Source: a virus. Taken from it: a DNA stretch of 37,176 nucleotides. Below, piece after piece: positions 14,139 through 23,828 of this stretch. The stretch lies in the IMG/VR virus record IMGVR_UViG_3300023181_000378, positions 1 to 37,176 of that record; one strand, 5' to 3'. A program made the translations under genes and the position numbers. The stretch's first letter is position 1. Every line of letters starts with the position of its first letter. The notes beneath the pieces were generated by a model. The model was not told where the DNA came from. It worked only from the letters and a program-made list of their open reading frames with translations, and made no database searches.

Positions 14139-16508
14139 TTATAGAATAACCTTCTGCAACTTGATGGTACTACTCCTACTACTGTTAGTATAGTTGACAC
14201 TTAACACTTTCCAGTAACCGTGTCCGTCTAAACCAAAATCAATGAAAATGGGAGTAGCTAAATCTAATTGATTGATATCATTTTCGTTTAGATATGCTTC
14301 ACCTTCAAAATAAACTATGTTGGGATTTCGCAATTCTTTGAACTGATTTTGATAGAATGAATATGATGTTGGAATAGATGGAAAACGTTTCCAATATCCT
14401 TCATTAGGATTGGTAAAATGTAAGTCACGTGTAGGATTGAAATCAATCCCCATTACAAAATTACTAGCCATTGCACCCGCATAAATTTTCTCACCATCAA
14501 TATTATAATCAGTATTAACGTAATCCCAATTTTCGGTAATTACCGTAACGAATGTATTTTGAAATGTTTGCACACCGTTATAATGAAGTATTCGTATATT
14601 GCTATCTAAGGGTGCAACGCTATCTCCATTGAGTTTATATATCCAAGGTATAGGTAAAGAAAAACCACCTTGTCCAAACACGTTAGGAGCACTTAAAACA
14701 GTTGGAGTAGATGAAAATATTAATTCTACTTTTTTAGGTGTATCAGAAATGCCCTTACTATCTGTTACTGTCAGACTACCAAAATTTTTATTATATTTTT
14801 TAGTATAAAAATCATTGATATAATCGGAGTCACTTTTAAATACAAACTCATAAGATTTTTGAATATCTACATTTGTTTTTATTGTACTAGTTGTTGTGTT
14901 ATCAATTTTCCCGCTCCAATCAAGTGCATGTTGAAAAATCTCTAAACCTTTAGTACGTTCATAATATTTATCATAAGTTTCAAAAACTACTGTACGTGAA
15001 TCAGTGTCAGTATAGATGTACAGATTAAATAAATTACGTAAACTATTTAAAAAATCTAACTGCTTAATCCCCGTTGGAAGTGTGGGAGTAATTGTATTAT
15101 TTATTCCTAGGTTAGTTATAAACTTAGAACCTAATTCATTTGGAAAACGTAGTTGAGTATCAGAAAAACTATACTGATATCTAGACTCAAAACCATTTAA
15201 ATTAGAACCGTATGCAAATTGGGTAGCAAAACATATCCTAATTTGCCTCCCTAATGCGTACTCCCTTTCAGGGATTATTACATTACCTACTCTATTGAGA
15301 GTACCAACAGGTATAGCAAACGTATCTTGACCTATAACATCCCATCCATCCCATGTATTGTACCCGTCTAGATAGTTTTCATCAATAGTTTCACGTTCAA
15401 ATACATATACAATACCCGTTAAAGGCTGATTTGCAGGATAAATATTGTTAGTTGATACCTTATATGATAGGTTTGCAGTGCTTTTAAACGTTCTCATAAC
15501 ATTAAAAATCACCTTATCATGCTTAGTTGATGACACATTTGCACCACCAAACCATGTTCCGACCTGTAATAAGTTAAAAGCATCTAGTTTATTGTGTATA
15601 TCAATGTCCGTTACTAGGTTAAACGGGCTGAAAAATGTAGAATTCCCTGGTGGAAAGAAACCAAAAGTTATTGGTGTAGCTTGACTAAGCTCTAATATCA
15701 CATCAGTTCCATCGTATTCGGTGGTTTCAGTAATCACAGCTTGGTTATTTGGAATGATTAGATTACTGAACATCTCTTTAAATTCATCTGTTCCTTCCAC
15801 TTTCCAATTATAGGGTAACCCTATCCTAGTCTTTTCATCATCAGTAATGACAACATTGGAATCAGTAAAGATTTTATCTAGAATTGTAGAAACAAATACA
15901 GCAGGTCTGAAATTGAATATTTGGAATGGATTAGTATTAATTGCAGTTGCTGATTTATACGATGCAAACGGCACACCATTGTGTATTAATGGGTAAACGT
16001 AACCCATTGATTTAGGGTCATTGTTCCAATTGTATTTAATGGTATTGATGTTGAAGGTATGGGTCATTTCTGACAAATCTAAATCAGTCAATACCTTGTC
16101 ACCAATCATATCTTTGAAATCTTTCAGTTGCCCTGTAACAACACAATCATAACTCTTAGTCCCGTTAGGATTTCTATTAGTTTGTAGGTGCCTCAAAGTA
16201 CCTTGGAGTATTAATATTCCATTTTCATAAATATATACAGGGACTAATATTTGCGGATTATATGACCAAAAAAGTAAGCCATTAGTTGTTGCACTTTCAT
16301 CAATATATTTATTTAGTACTCCACTATATCCAAATGCTGAATTGTTCCTTTGAGTATCTTTGAAAGATAAATTTTTTGTGAAGGAATCTTTTCTTTTGGA
16401 AACATCGTTAATGTCTGCTACTTGGAAGACAGATGTCATGTCTACTGTGTCAACATCGAGTTTGGCGTATTGGTTATTTGGTTTATCGTCTAAATATATT
16501 TCGTACAT
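14139..16508 (-). CDS. Baseplate/distal tail structural protein, 789 aa
   Basis: The N-terminus (TSVFQVADINDVSKRKDSFTKNLSFKDTQRN) matches the conserved start of large minor tail proteins in Bacteroidota phages. It is followed by a beta domain (LQGTLRHLQTNRNP... DYDCVVTGQL type) that resembles the start of distal-tail and baseplate-hub proteins. The rest is long and strand-rich, with a hub-like segment (LDFLNSLRNLFNLYIYTDTD) used by tail-tip proteins. It lies directly before the tape measure, consistent with a tail-tip location. The exact assembly role is inferred. Confidence 0.72.
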   Translation of the reverse strand: MYEIYLDDKPNNQYAKLDVDTVDMTSVFQVADINDVSKRKDSFTKNLSFKDTQRNNSAFGYSGVLNKYIDESATTNGLLFWSYNPQILVPVYIYENGILILQGTLRHLQTNRNPNGTKSYDCVVTGQLKDFKDMIGDKVLTDLDLSEMTHTFNINTIKYNWNNDPKSMGYVYPLIHNGVPFASYKSATAINTNPFQIFNFRPAVFVSTILDKIFTDSNVVITDDEKTRIGLPYNWKVEGTDEFKEMFSNLIIPNNQAVITETTEYDGTDVILELSQATPITFGFFPPGNSTFFSPFNLVTDIDIHNKLDAFNLLQVGTWFGGANVSSTKHDKVIFNVMRTFKSTANLSYKVSTNNIYPANQPLTGIVYVFERETIDENYLDGYNTWDGWDVIGQDTFAIPVGTLNRVGNVIIPEREYALGRQIRICFATQFAYGSNLNGFESRYQYSFSDTQLRFPNELGSKFITNLGINNTITPTLPTGIKQLDFLNSLRNLFNLYIYTDTDSRTVVFETYDKYYERTKGLEIFQHALDWSGKIDNTTTSTIKTNVDIQKSYEFVFKSDSDYINDFYTKKYNKNFGSLTVTDSKGISDTPKKVELIFSSTPTVLSAPNVFGQGGFSLPIPWIYKLNGDSVAPLDSNIRILHYNGVQTFQNTFVTVITENWDYVNTDYNIDGEKIYAGAMASNFVMGIDFNPTRDLHFTNPNEGYWKRFPSIPTSYSFYQNQFKELRNPNIVYFEGEAYLNENDINQLDLATPIFIDFGLDGHGYWKVLSVNYTNSSRSSTIKLQKVIL

Positions 16509-16526
16509 TTTTAATTCTTTTTATAG

Positions 16527-16532
16527 GTATTG
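16527..16532 (-). promoter_or_regulatory. CAATAC element upstream of baseplate gene
   Basis: CAATACCTATAAAAAGAATTAAAA then ATG (18 nt). It lies in the 80-nt divergent gap shared with the plus-strand gene at 16589. Confidence 0.5.
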
Positions 16533-16554
16533 ATGGGACCTCAAAGAATTATTC

Positions 16555-16562
16555 TACATTTG
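16555..16562 (+). promoter_or_regulatory. Candidate Bacteroidota promoter -7 element (TACATTTG)
   Basis: TACATTTG matches the TAnnTTTG -7 consensus of the Bacteroidota primary sigma factor. A TTG lies about 22 nt upstream, and the start codon of the small plus-strand gene is 26 nt downstream. This would let that gene be expressed independently of the late operon. Confidence 0.45.
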
Positions 16563-16588
16563 GAATTATAAACTTAATCATATTAAAT

Positions 16589-16855
16589 ATGGCACGTCCT
16601 AAAGCAAATAAACAACTGACAGTTGAAGAAACCATTAATTTTAAAATCGATTCCTTAGAAACACACATTGAAGCTTTACAAGCGGAATTGGTACATTGGA
16701 GAAAAGTAGCTTCAGATTATGAAACTAATAGAGTAACTATCGAGTCTATCCTATCAGTACATCAGGCACCAGATTTATCTTTTGCACCTGCAAAAACTGA
16801 AGCACCTGTTGCAACTAAAACTAAAAAACCAAGGGGTGTTACTGTAAAAAATTAA
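16589..16855 (+). CDS. Small coiled-coil protein on the opposite strand within the tail operon, 88 aa
   Basis: Begins MARPKANKQLTVEET. Residues 11-50 form an amphipathic helix (INFKIDSLETHIEALQAELV), and the C-terminus is Pro/Ala/Lys-rich and basic (KTKKPRGVTVKN). I chose the ATG at 16589 over an upstream alternative start because the longer reading overlaps the divergent baseplate gene. It has its own -7 element and its own terminator, so it is a separate transcription unit inside the late operon. That is the pattern of a moron or regulatory gene. Function unknown; nucleic-acid binding is possible from the basic ends. Confidence 0.65.
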   Translation: MARPKANKQLTVEETINFKIDSLETHIEALQAELVHWRKVASDYETNRVTIESILSVHQAPDLSFAPAKTEAPVATKTKKPRGVTVKN

Positions 16856-16876
16856 TACACACCATCAATAAATGTG

Positions 16877-16911
16877 AAAGGGGAAACAAATAAATGTTAT
16901 CCCCTTTTTTT
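16877..16911. terminator. Bidirectional terminator between convergent genes
   Basis: AAAGGGGA / TCCCCTTT, an 8-bp stem with a 15-nt loop, followed on the plus strand by seven T. It serves the small plus-strand gene. On the minus strand the following bases are less T-rich, so termination there is weaker. Confidence 0.75.
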
Positions 16912-16913
16912 AT

Positions 16914-18071
16914 TTAGTCTGGTGTTGTACCAGTACCACATTGCCCTTGTGATACAAGTGAACCATTTACAATATAGTAGTAACGTTTGATGTCATTTGA
17001 TAGAACCCTAACATAATATCCATTGGTAGGTAATTGATTAAGTCCTGTGTTAGCATAATACCTATCTGGTGATACGTTTTTAGGCATATATAGATAGTTG
17101 ATAGGTGAAGTTATAGTTGCAAAACCGCAAGCGTTACCTAAAGTAGTATCAAATCTATGATAAGTAAACCTATTGAAGTCCTCTACTGGTGGTGGATTAC
17201 CTATATCGCCTGTTGGATAATTTCCTGCTGATGCATCTCCGCTACTTTTAACTGTAGAATATTGTCCATCATTCGGGTCTTTAGATATATACATCCATTT
17301 ATTAGTAACAGGGTAGTAATAATAACCATCTAGAATTGAATCACCAACACCCTCATTTCTGATACGTGTACCCAAACTGAAGAATGGATATACATCTACT
17401 TCAGCAGTTACTTTATTGGCACTGGTAACCGCGTATGATGCCGTAGTAGGGTCATATCCTAATACTATAGCCGCCTTTTGAATGGTGAAAGTAAACGGTT
17501 GAGAATAATGTGTACCCTCAGAATTGGTTACATATGCTCTAACACTAACATTCTGTCCACCTCTTATTTGCCATTCATCCATTCCAAAAGCATGTGAAGC
17601 TTCTGTTTTAGTCATAGTAGTGTTAGATGGAAAACCATCAGTTGCAGTACCTTTAGATTCTAACCATTCCCCTGAAAAATATTGAAATCCATATGATGTT
17701 GTGTCATTATAGTAACTGGATTTTAATACAGCGTTTAAAGTAATTGTACCTAATCTAGTATCAGGTGCAGTTGGAATATTAGCAAAAGGTAAAGTGTTTA
17801 ATCCTGCATCATTATATGCTTTCAGTTGTCCTGATTTGAACATGTTAATGACACCGATTCTATGACTTGCATGGAAGTTATAATTGTAGCCACCAACGTA
17901 ACAACAGCCGATAAAACCTGCTGATGTATTGAGAATGTAGTCTAGGTAAAATCTAGCTTTAATTGTTTCTAGAGTTTCACCTAAACCTAATGCGATATTG
18001 TGGTACACTATCTGTCCATTCTTCATTACCTGAAGGTTTTTACTGGATAGTGCTGAAGCGGGTACTGCCAT
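16914..18071 (-). CDS. Tail-associated structural protein, 385 aa
   Basis: A strand-rich protein (YSQPFTFTIQKAAIV, VTAEVDVYPFFSLGTRI) lying between the large fibre and the baseplate gene. The N-terminus (LSSKNLQVMKNGQIVYHNI) looks like a tail-attachment region. The C-terminal ~60 residues (YYANTGLNQLPTNGYYV... YIVNGSLVSQGQCG) resemble DUF5977-type ends, with a recurrent aromatic pattern and a final Cys. The probable role is a tail fibre or fibre-associated protein. The family is unconfirmed. Confidence 0.6.
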   Translation of the reverse strand: MAVPASALSSKNLQVMKNGQIVYHNIALGLGETLETIKARFYLDYILNTSAGFIGCCYVGGYNYNFHASHRIGVINMFKSGQLKAYNDAGLNTLPFANIPTAPDTRLGTITLNAVLKSSYYNDTTSYGFQYFSGEWLESKGTATDGFPSNTTMTKTEASHAFGMDEWQIRGGQNVSVRAYVTNSEGTHYSQPFTFTIQKAAIVLGYDPTTASYAVTSANKVTAEVDVYPFFSLGTRIRNEGVGDSILDGYYYYPVTNKWMYISKDPNDGQYSTVKSSGDASAGNYPTGDIGNPPPVEDFNRFTYHRFDTTLGNACGFATITSPINYLYMPKNVSPDRYYANTGLNQLPTNGYYVRVLSNDIKRYYYIVNGSLVSQGQCGTGTTPD

Positions 18072-18086
18072 AAATTTGTTTTTTAA

Positions 18087-18092
18087 GTATTG
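18087..18092 (-). promoter_or_regulatory. CAATAC element upstream of the 16914-18071 gene
   Basis: CAATACTTAAAAAACAAATTT then ATG (15 nt), directly after the stop of the large fibre gene. Confidence 0.5.
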
Positions 18093-18093
18093 G

Positions 18094-21000
18094 TTATGAT
18101 ATCCAAATTGAATTTTCAGTTCCAGTATTCACCGTTGGAATAACTAAAATATTATCAGCATATATAGCAGGTGCAGACAGAACAGCATTAGCCCTAATTG
18201 TATTTCCTGCTGTAATATTTACAGTAGCTGTTATACTATTACCTACATACATGAATCCACCCGCATCTAAACTTAAATCAATACCTGAGAATGTACCGCC
18301 ATTAGATGAACCTCTACCTATGATAAAACTGTTGGAAGTAGAGATTCCCATACCCCAACCTATTTGACCCGCTCTAGTCATACCGTAATATGCATAGTTT
18401 CCTTGTGTACCGCGTGTTACACTTATTGCTCCATACGGGTCTGATACAGCACCATCATTAGCAACTTCAATTCTATAGTTATTTAGATATTTACCTTCAG
18501 CAGTAAATCTATGTAGCGGTGCATTACGATTACCAAAATGGAAACCAATTGAATCAATACCCCCTTGGAAATATCCTATACCATGTTCTGGTGCAGACTC
18601 TAGTCTCCAAATATTATTGTGTCCTGCGTTATAGTTGATATTTGAAAATCCACCTTCACTACCTTGTGCTGATGTCATCCGACCATATGATTGAATGTAA
18701 TTGGCGGCGAAATTCTCATATGTATTCCCTGGGTTATTTCTAACTACAATTCTACCTGATTGTTCTATTCCAATTGTTGATGCTACTACACCTTCCCAAT
18801 GCATACCTAGTACAGGCGAAGCAGTAGATAGTAATTCTAGTGTACCGTTATCGAACCCTGTTCCACCGTTTGTATTTCTAAACTGTTGATGTCTGTTCAT
18901 TCCATCAGTAACTACACCATACCATTGATTCCATGTTGAGTCAATCCCCTTACGTATATTCAACATGGGTATACCACCATTGTTAGCGGCTGTTGAACCA
19001 AATGCGAGCTGATAAGAAGCGTCACCTGTACTTGCGGTTGTTCCGTTCCAAGGTGCAACGGTCATAACCCCTGCATAATTACCACCTGTTGAAGTGGATG
19101 CAGAACCAACGAAATCAAGTCTTAATACATTTGGATTATCTTGTGGTAAAATACTTGCGGCATTCCTATTTGGTAAATCTATACTTCGAAGTGTATTCGA
19201 TATACGCGCGTAATCAGCCCCTCCAGTAACGGAATTATTAAGTGCTGAACCATTATTGATTCCAAGAAAACCATTGATTGTAGCGGCTGATGATGGCCTC
19301 CATTCATTGGTATCTGTTGAATACCCTAAAAGAAATATAGGTGTAGTCCCTCTTTCAGCCCCACTATAAGAAGTACCATTCCATTTCTTAGCATTGTCAA
19401 CTCCAACACCATATGATGAAACTCCATTCCATGCCATTAAAACGGGATGTGATACACCTGCTTGACCAAATGCTACTTCAGGATTAGTACTTGATAATGC
19501 TCTACCTGTTGGAGATACGCCTTGTGATGCATCAAAAATAACATGGTCAGTTCCATAGTTAGCCCACCTTAAATATTTACTTACTTGCAAATCTGCTGAA
19601 GCATTATTAATTGATGTGATAACCTCGTTACCTTGTATTTGATTTCGATATGCAAACGAACCTAAACCGATAAACCTCTGTACACTACCTGCATTCAATG
19701 CCCTGATGTAACCGTCATCATCATAACCGCCAAAGATTCTATCAACCCTATAAGAGTCTTCTACAGTTGCTTGCGTATTAAAATAACTTGCGAAAATTTG
19801 ACTAGATGCATTACGTTGCACTAATGTATTAGCACTTGTTACCTGAGAAAATGGATTCTCATATTCATTTAAAACACGGTAATTATTTACACCACGTTTC
19901 ATGTAATAACTTCCCTTAACAATCCAGTTTCCTTCACGGGAATCAAACGCACCTGTAACACTTCCATCATAGGTTTCTATTTGGTAACCCCAATGGAAGT
20001 GTTGTCTTATATTAGAAGGTTGTGTAAAGTCATTACCACTATTATCAGCGGCCATACCATAGCTATAATTGTTGGAATTTAAGTAGAACGTATTATTATT
20101 CATAGATAATCCACCCGTTAGATTTCCACCTGATAACGGTAAATAACCCGACAAGTCAGATACAATATTTTGATTAACCCATCTTGCACCATTCCAAATT
20201 AATGCTTGTCCAACGTTGGGAGCTGATAATAATACATCAGCCAATGTTGCTAGTGAACCTCCACCTGCTCCAGGATTAGGTATACCTCCACCACTAACAG
20301 CATCAGCTAACCACATAGAACCATCTTGCATAGATTCAGGGTTATACAATGGAATATATAATTGTCCACCCCTTACATCTGCAATACCGTTGTTTTTCCA
20401 AATAGCACCTAAGCTACCATCAACCCTAATCTTTGCTCCATCTAATCCAGTGTTACTATTGTTAAATGTAAAGCCACCAATTGAACCTGATGTTGCATTT
20501 ACCACCCCTGAAATGTTTGCATTTGTGAATGTTGCATTACCTTGTGCATCAATGTTAAAATTAGGGGCACTGATACCGTTAGCTTGATTGATTGTGATTC
20601 CTCCAATGTTACCACTTGTGGCATTAATGTTACCAGTTAAGTCAACATCTGAAGCAAACAATCTACCTTCACTGGTTAATGAAGTGCGTGCTGTACCGTT
20701 AGCATTTGTTTGGATACTTTTTATTGCACCCTGTGTAAACACCCATCCATATTGACCATCACCAATGTAGATGTTTTTTGATTGAAGGTTAGCTAAATAT
20801 GCATCGTTGGCAAGTAATAGATTAGTAGCAATGTTGGTATAGCTTTCCATTGCAGTCCAATATGACGTATCTGTTACTGGTGTTCCTGCGGGGATTGTTC
20901 CAGTACCAAATCTTGATTTATAAAAGGTAGCACCAAATTGAACTACTGTTATCCTATCATCATACATTGGATAAGCTATAGCACCTGAATACAAACCTTT

Positions 21001-22299
21001 GTAATCCATGAATGATGGTTTCCCAGTTGCACCATCGGCACCTGTTCTACCACGTGTTAAACTGAATTTATAGTCAGCAGGGTTATTACTATCATTAATA
21101 TTTTGGTCGGCATATACACCCATGTAATCACCTACATCTTCTCCATTATTTGAAGTAAAATTGAATCCATCGTTGGAATATTTTATGTGTAAATAAGACG
21201 GTTTTCCATCAACTCCAATACCTGCTATACCTTGTTCACCTTTAGCACCCTGAGAACCTTTAAGTTGTACCCATGTATAGGCTGTGTAAGTATTAGGTGC
21301 AGTTGGAGAATCAGTTACAGCAGTACCGATATAAATATCTGGTGTATCAGACATAGGATTTCCATTAGCATTTGGAGAATACTTTACATGAAAAAAGTTT
21401 GAAGTACCATTGATACCGTTGCTACCTACAGCACCCTGAGAACCTTTAATCAACTTCCATTTATATAATGCAGGGTTGTTTGAATCAGCTTCTATTTCAT
21501 CAACTAGAGTACCAAACCAATCACCTACTACTTCACCGTTATTAGCAGTAAAAGTAATCCCACCATTATCGGAATATTTAATATGAATGAAATTTGATTT
21601 ACCATCTTCACCTTTAACAGGTATACCATCTAATCCAGTTTGTCTATTCCAATTATACATTCGATAATCAGAACTATCTTCTTCAATTCTATCAGTGTAT
21701 GTACCAATAAATGTACCTGCTGTTTGATTGAAATTAAAACTACCATCTTCACTATCTGCATACGCCAAATGGATGAAGGAACCGTTCAATCCATCAATTC
21801 CTTTTTCCCCTTGCAATCCAGGTATACCTACACCGTCCTGTCCATTCTGTCCATCTTGCCCGTTATTACCAACAACCTTAATCCATTGGTATTCAGAATA
21901 TTCTAATGATGGTTCAGGTGTTAATTTGTTATATGCATAGCCTACGTATTTTTTACCTAACGGACTTTTAGAAATACCCGTATTTGGACTATCAGCATAC
22001 ATAACCCAATTATACATGGTTACACCGTCTTCACCTCTAACTGGAATTATTTGAAATCCTGAACCCTGAGTATAGACGTATACAAAATCATCAACTACAA
22101 TCCAATTAATTACAGTTATTGCACCTGCTGTTTTATCTAAATTGATACCGCCTTTATAACCTGCATTGAACGGTAAGTTGATACTATGTCCACCAACTTC
22201 ATCCTGTTCCACTATTAAGATTCCCGTTCTACCTGCTTCATGATTTGCGGCAATAAAAACTTCATCCTGTTTTAATAATATTTTTCTTACTATCTCCAT
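18094..22299 (-). CDS. Large tail fibre/host-specificity protein with collagen-like and repeated modules, 1401 aa
   Basis: The N-terminal half alternates short collagen-like Gly-X-Y tracts (GQDGQNGQDGVGIPGLQG) with at least four copies of a ~60-residue beta module of the form [hydrophobic]-H-h-K/A-Y-[SA]-x-D/N-G...F...G...G-x-[YF]...Y.W. A short chitin-binding-like motif follows (VVQFGATFYKSRFGTG... SYW). A repeated NATSGNIGG / NATSGSIGG fibre region and a long beta-rich C-terminal part come next. No Ser/Lys chaperone (S74) was seen at the end. Collagen-like tracts trimerise many phage fibres. It probably decides host range. The single module at 30777-31373 is related. No CAATAC element precedes it. 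Confidence 0.82.
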   Translation of the reverse strand: MEIVRKILLKQDEVFIAANHEAGRTGILIVEQDEVGGHSINLPFNAGYKGGINLDKTAGAITVINWIVVDDFVYVYTQGSGFQIIPVRGEDGVTMYNWVMYADSPNTGISKSPLGKKYVGYAYNKLTPEPSLEYSEYQWIKVVGNNGQDGQNGQDGVGIPGLQGEKGIDGLNGSFIHLAYADSEDGSFNFNQTAGTFIGTYTDRIEEDSSDYRMYNWNRQTGLDGIPVKGEDGKSNFIHIKYSDNGGITFTANNGEVVGDWFGTLVDEIEADSNNPALYKWKLIKGSQGAVGSNGINGTSNFFHVKYSPNANGNPMSDTPDIYIGTAVTDSPTAPNTYTAYTWVQLKGSQGAKGEQGIAGIGVDGKPSYLHIKYSNDGFNFTSNNGEDVGDYMGVYADQNINDSNNPADYKFSLTRGRTGADGATGKPSFMDYKGLYSGAIAYPMYDDRITVVQFGATFYKSRFGTGTIPAGTPVTDTSYWTAMESYTNIATNLLLANDAYLANLQSKNIYIGDGQYGWVFTQGAIKSIQTNANGTARTSLTSEGRLFASDVDLTGNINATSGNIGGITINQANGISAPNFNIDAQGNATFTNANISGVVNATSGSIGGFTFNNSNTGLDGAKIRVDGSLGAIWKNNGIADVRGGQLYIPLYNPESMQDGSMWLADAVSGGGIPNPGAGGGSLATLADVLLSAPNVGQALIWNGARWVNQNIVSDLSGYLPLSGGNLTGGLSMNNNTFYLNSNNYSYGMAADNSGNDFTQPSNIRQHFHWGYQIETYDGSVTGAFDSREGNWIVKGSYYMKRGVNNYRVLNEYENPFSQVTSANTLVQRNASSQIFASYFNTQATVEDSYRVDRIFGGYDDDGYIRALNAGSVQRFIGLGSFAYRNQIQGNEVITSINNASADLQVSKYLRWANYGTDHVIFDASQGVSPTGRALSSTNPEVAFGQAGVSHPVLMAWNGVSSYGVGVDNAKKWNGTSYSGAERGTTPIFLLGYSTDTNEWRPSSAATINGFLGINNGSALNNSVTGGADYARISNTLRSIDLPNRNAASILPQDNPNVLRLDFVGSASTSTGGNYAGVMTVAPWNGTTASTGDASYQLAFGSTAANNGGIPMLNIRKGIDSTWNQWYGVVTDGMNRHQQFRNTNGGTGFDNGTLELLSTASPVLGMHWEGVVASTIGIEQSGRIVVRNNPGNTYENFAANYIQSYGRMTSAQGSEGGFSNINYNAGHNNIWRLESAPEHGIGYFQGGIDSIGFHFGNRNAPLHRFTAEGKYLNNYRIEVANDGAVSDPYGAISVTRGTQGNYAYYGMTRAGQIGWGMGISTSNSFIIGRGSSNGGTFSGIDLSLDAGGFMYVGNSITATVNITAGNTIRANAVLSAPAIYADNILVIPTVNTGTENSIWIS

Positions 22300-22304
22300 T
22301 TATT

Positions 22305-23591
22305 TTAAACTCTAACTACCCCATTTAATCCAATCACATATTCATAATCTGCTGTTTGCAGAACGATATCAGGATTGGTTGTACCTATCATTCCTACCTG
22401 TGAAGCGTCATTAATCCTATCTACAATTGATGTTAATAACCCTGATTCACTTTGGAATTGAAGGGTATACTGACTTAAACCTTTATTATATCTGCTATTA
22501 TATACTGTTGCACTGTCATTCAATACTTTAACAGGCAATAATTTACCATTGGTAAGCTCAACATACACTGCTTTGGAAGACATTATAGATGGTATCCAAG
22601 CTGATTCTGCATTGTTCAACCAATCTGATACCACTGTGTATTCACTGGTGGTATCAGAACTGATAATTACCTCATTATTTTGATAGATATTAGCGTCTGT
22701 AGCAGTATAAAAACCTGCTGAATTGGTAGAATATGGATTAGTTTTGATTGTTACTTTATCTACTTTCCTTGTTTCTTGTGGATTTTTAAACAACATGCTA
22801 TCTATTCCACCTAAATCATTGCTCCAAATCATATTAACTACTTCATCCTGACAGTCTGATGATAGGTTATTGTAGTATCTGGTTACAGTTTGTGATGCTA
22901 CTGTATTACCTGCAACTAGATTCACTGTAAATGATTGTAGGTTTTCCAACGAAACACCATTAACTACTAATCCCCTTGGAGAAATATTAACTCTACCTGA
23001 TTTAAATGAAGGGTTAATTGGGAATGGTTTTACTATTGTTCCAGTACTATAATTCAAATGAATATCTACACCTGTTGCCCTACCATCATTTAAGTAGTAC
23101 AGATATTCAGTAGTCCAATATTTGGTTACTGATGCAGGTTTGTTAGTTAAGAATTTAGGAGTACTTGCAGAGGTTGCAACCAATGTAGCAAAGTCATAAT
23201 CAGACATGGTAATTTTTGGAAGTTGTCCATTGAATACATTGTAAAAAGGAGTAGTATAACTTTCTCCAAGTGACGTACTATTACTAGTGACATTATATAT
23301 TACCTCAGTGATTTCTAGCCTGTATGAGAACACATCTATTAATTCCTGAACAATGATATCATTCTTTTTTATTGTGGTTTGTACAACGTTTTTAAGTATC
23401 TGTTGCAAATCAATTGCTGAACCTTGTCTGTTGGAAGGATTAGGATATAATTGCAATTTGCTGATGATGTTTACACCATCGGTTACTGTTACGTAAAAGG
23501 ATTGTATATCTGTTCTATTACTTTGTATCTGCCAAATATTTACATTCAATGCAGGGTTAAATAAAGCAGGTGTTTTTATTACTGTTATCAT
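22305..23591 (-). CDS. Tail-tip/baseplate structural protein, 428 aa
   Basis: A strand-rich protein with phrases I associate with minor tail proteins of Bacteroidota phages: MIWSNDLGGIDSMLFKN, then a TSEYTVVSDWLNNAESAW segment and VYVELTNGKLLPVKV near the C-terminus. It is followed by the large fibre gene with a 5-nt gap, suggesting it anchors the fibre. The leader forms a small hairpin that abuts a CAATAC element, with the ATG right after the stem. The exact location in the virion is inference. Confidence 0.65.
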   Translation of the reverse strand: MITVIKTPALFNPALNVNIWQIQSNRTDIQSFYVTVTDGVNIISKLQLYPNPSNRQGSAIDLQQILKNVVQTTIKKNDIIVQELIDVFSYRLEITEVIYNVTSNSTSLGESYTTPFYNVFNGQLPKITMSDYDFATLVATSASTPKFLTNKPASVTKYWTTEYLYYLNDGRATGVDIHLNYSTGTIVKPFPINPSFKSGRVNISPRGLVVNGVSLENLQSFTVNLVAGNTVASQTVTRYYNNLSSDCQDEVVNMIWSNDLGGIDSMLFKNPQETRKVDKVTIKTNPYSTNSAGFYTATDANIYQNNEVIISSDTTSEYTVVSDWLNNAESAWIPSIMSSKAVYVELTNGKLLPVKVLNDSATVYNSRYNKGLSQYTLQFQSESGLLTSIVDRINDASQVGMIGTTNPDIVLQTADYEYVIGLNGVVRV

Positions 23592-23614
23592 TTCTCTTGT
23601 TTAGAGAAGTATTG
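23592..23614 (-). promoter_or_regulatory. CAATAC element plus hairpin just before the 22305-23591 gene
   Basis: CAATAC at 23609-23614 is followed directly by a TTCTCT / AGAGAA stem with a 5-nt loop (23592-23608). The ATG is the very next base. The element sits 4 nt after the stop of the zinc-ribbon gene. Confidence 0.45.
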
Positions 23615-23618
23615 ACAG

Positions 23619-23828
23619 TTACTCCCATTTACCCAACGGACATAAAGATAACTTACTATATACCTTTGATGCTAATGGACATCCACAATGCCCACAGATA
23701 TCTAACATGGTTTTATGTGAACATGCATTACATATTTCTTTTCGTCTCTTAGCCTCTATCTTTTCAGCATCAGTTGGATTTAAAAGTGCTAACCAACTAT
23801 CAGCGATATCTATTACTTTATTAATCAT
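23619..23828 (-). CDS. Small zinc-ribbon protein, 69 aa
   Basis: A helical N-terminus is followed by a Cys-rich ribbon: CNAC, then CGHCGCP, and a final CPLGKWE. This R-x-x-x-C-x-x-C ... C-x-x-C-x-C ... C-P-x-G-K-W arrangement is widespread in phage genomes, and its role is unknown to me. Zinc binding is likely. The start overlaps the 3' end of the upstream gene by 8 nt, so translation is probably coupled. The position between a gp10-like protein and a tail-tip gene suggests a virion or assembly role, but this is not shown. Confidence 0.7.
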   Translation of the reverse strand: MINKVIDIADSWLALLNPTDAEKIEAKRRKEICNACSHKTMLDICGHCGCPLASKVYSKLSLCPLGKWE

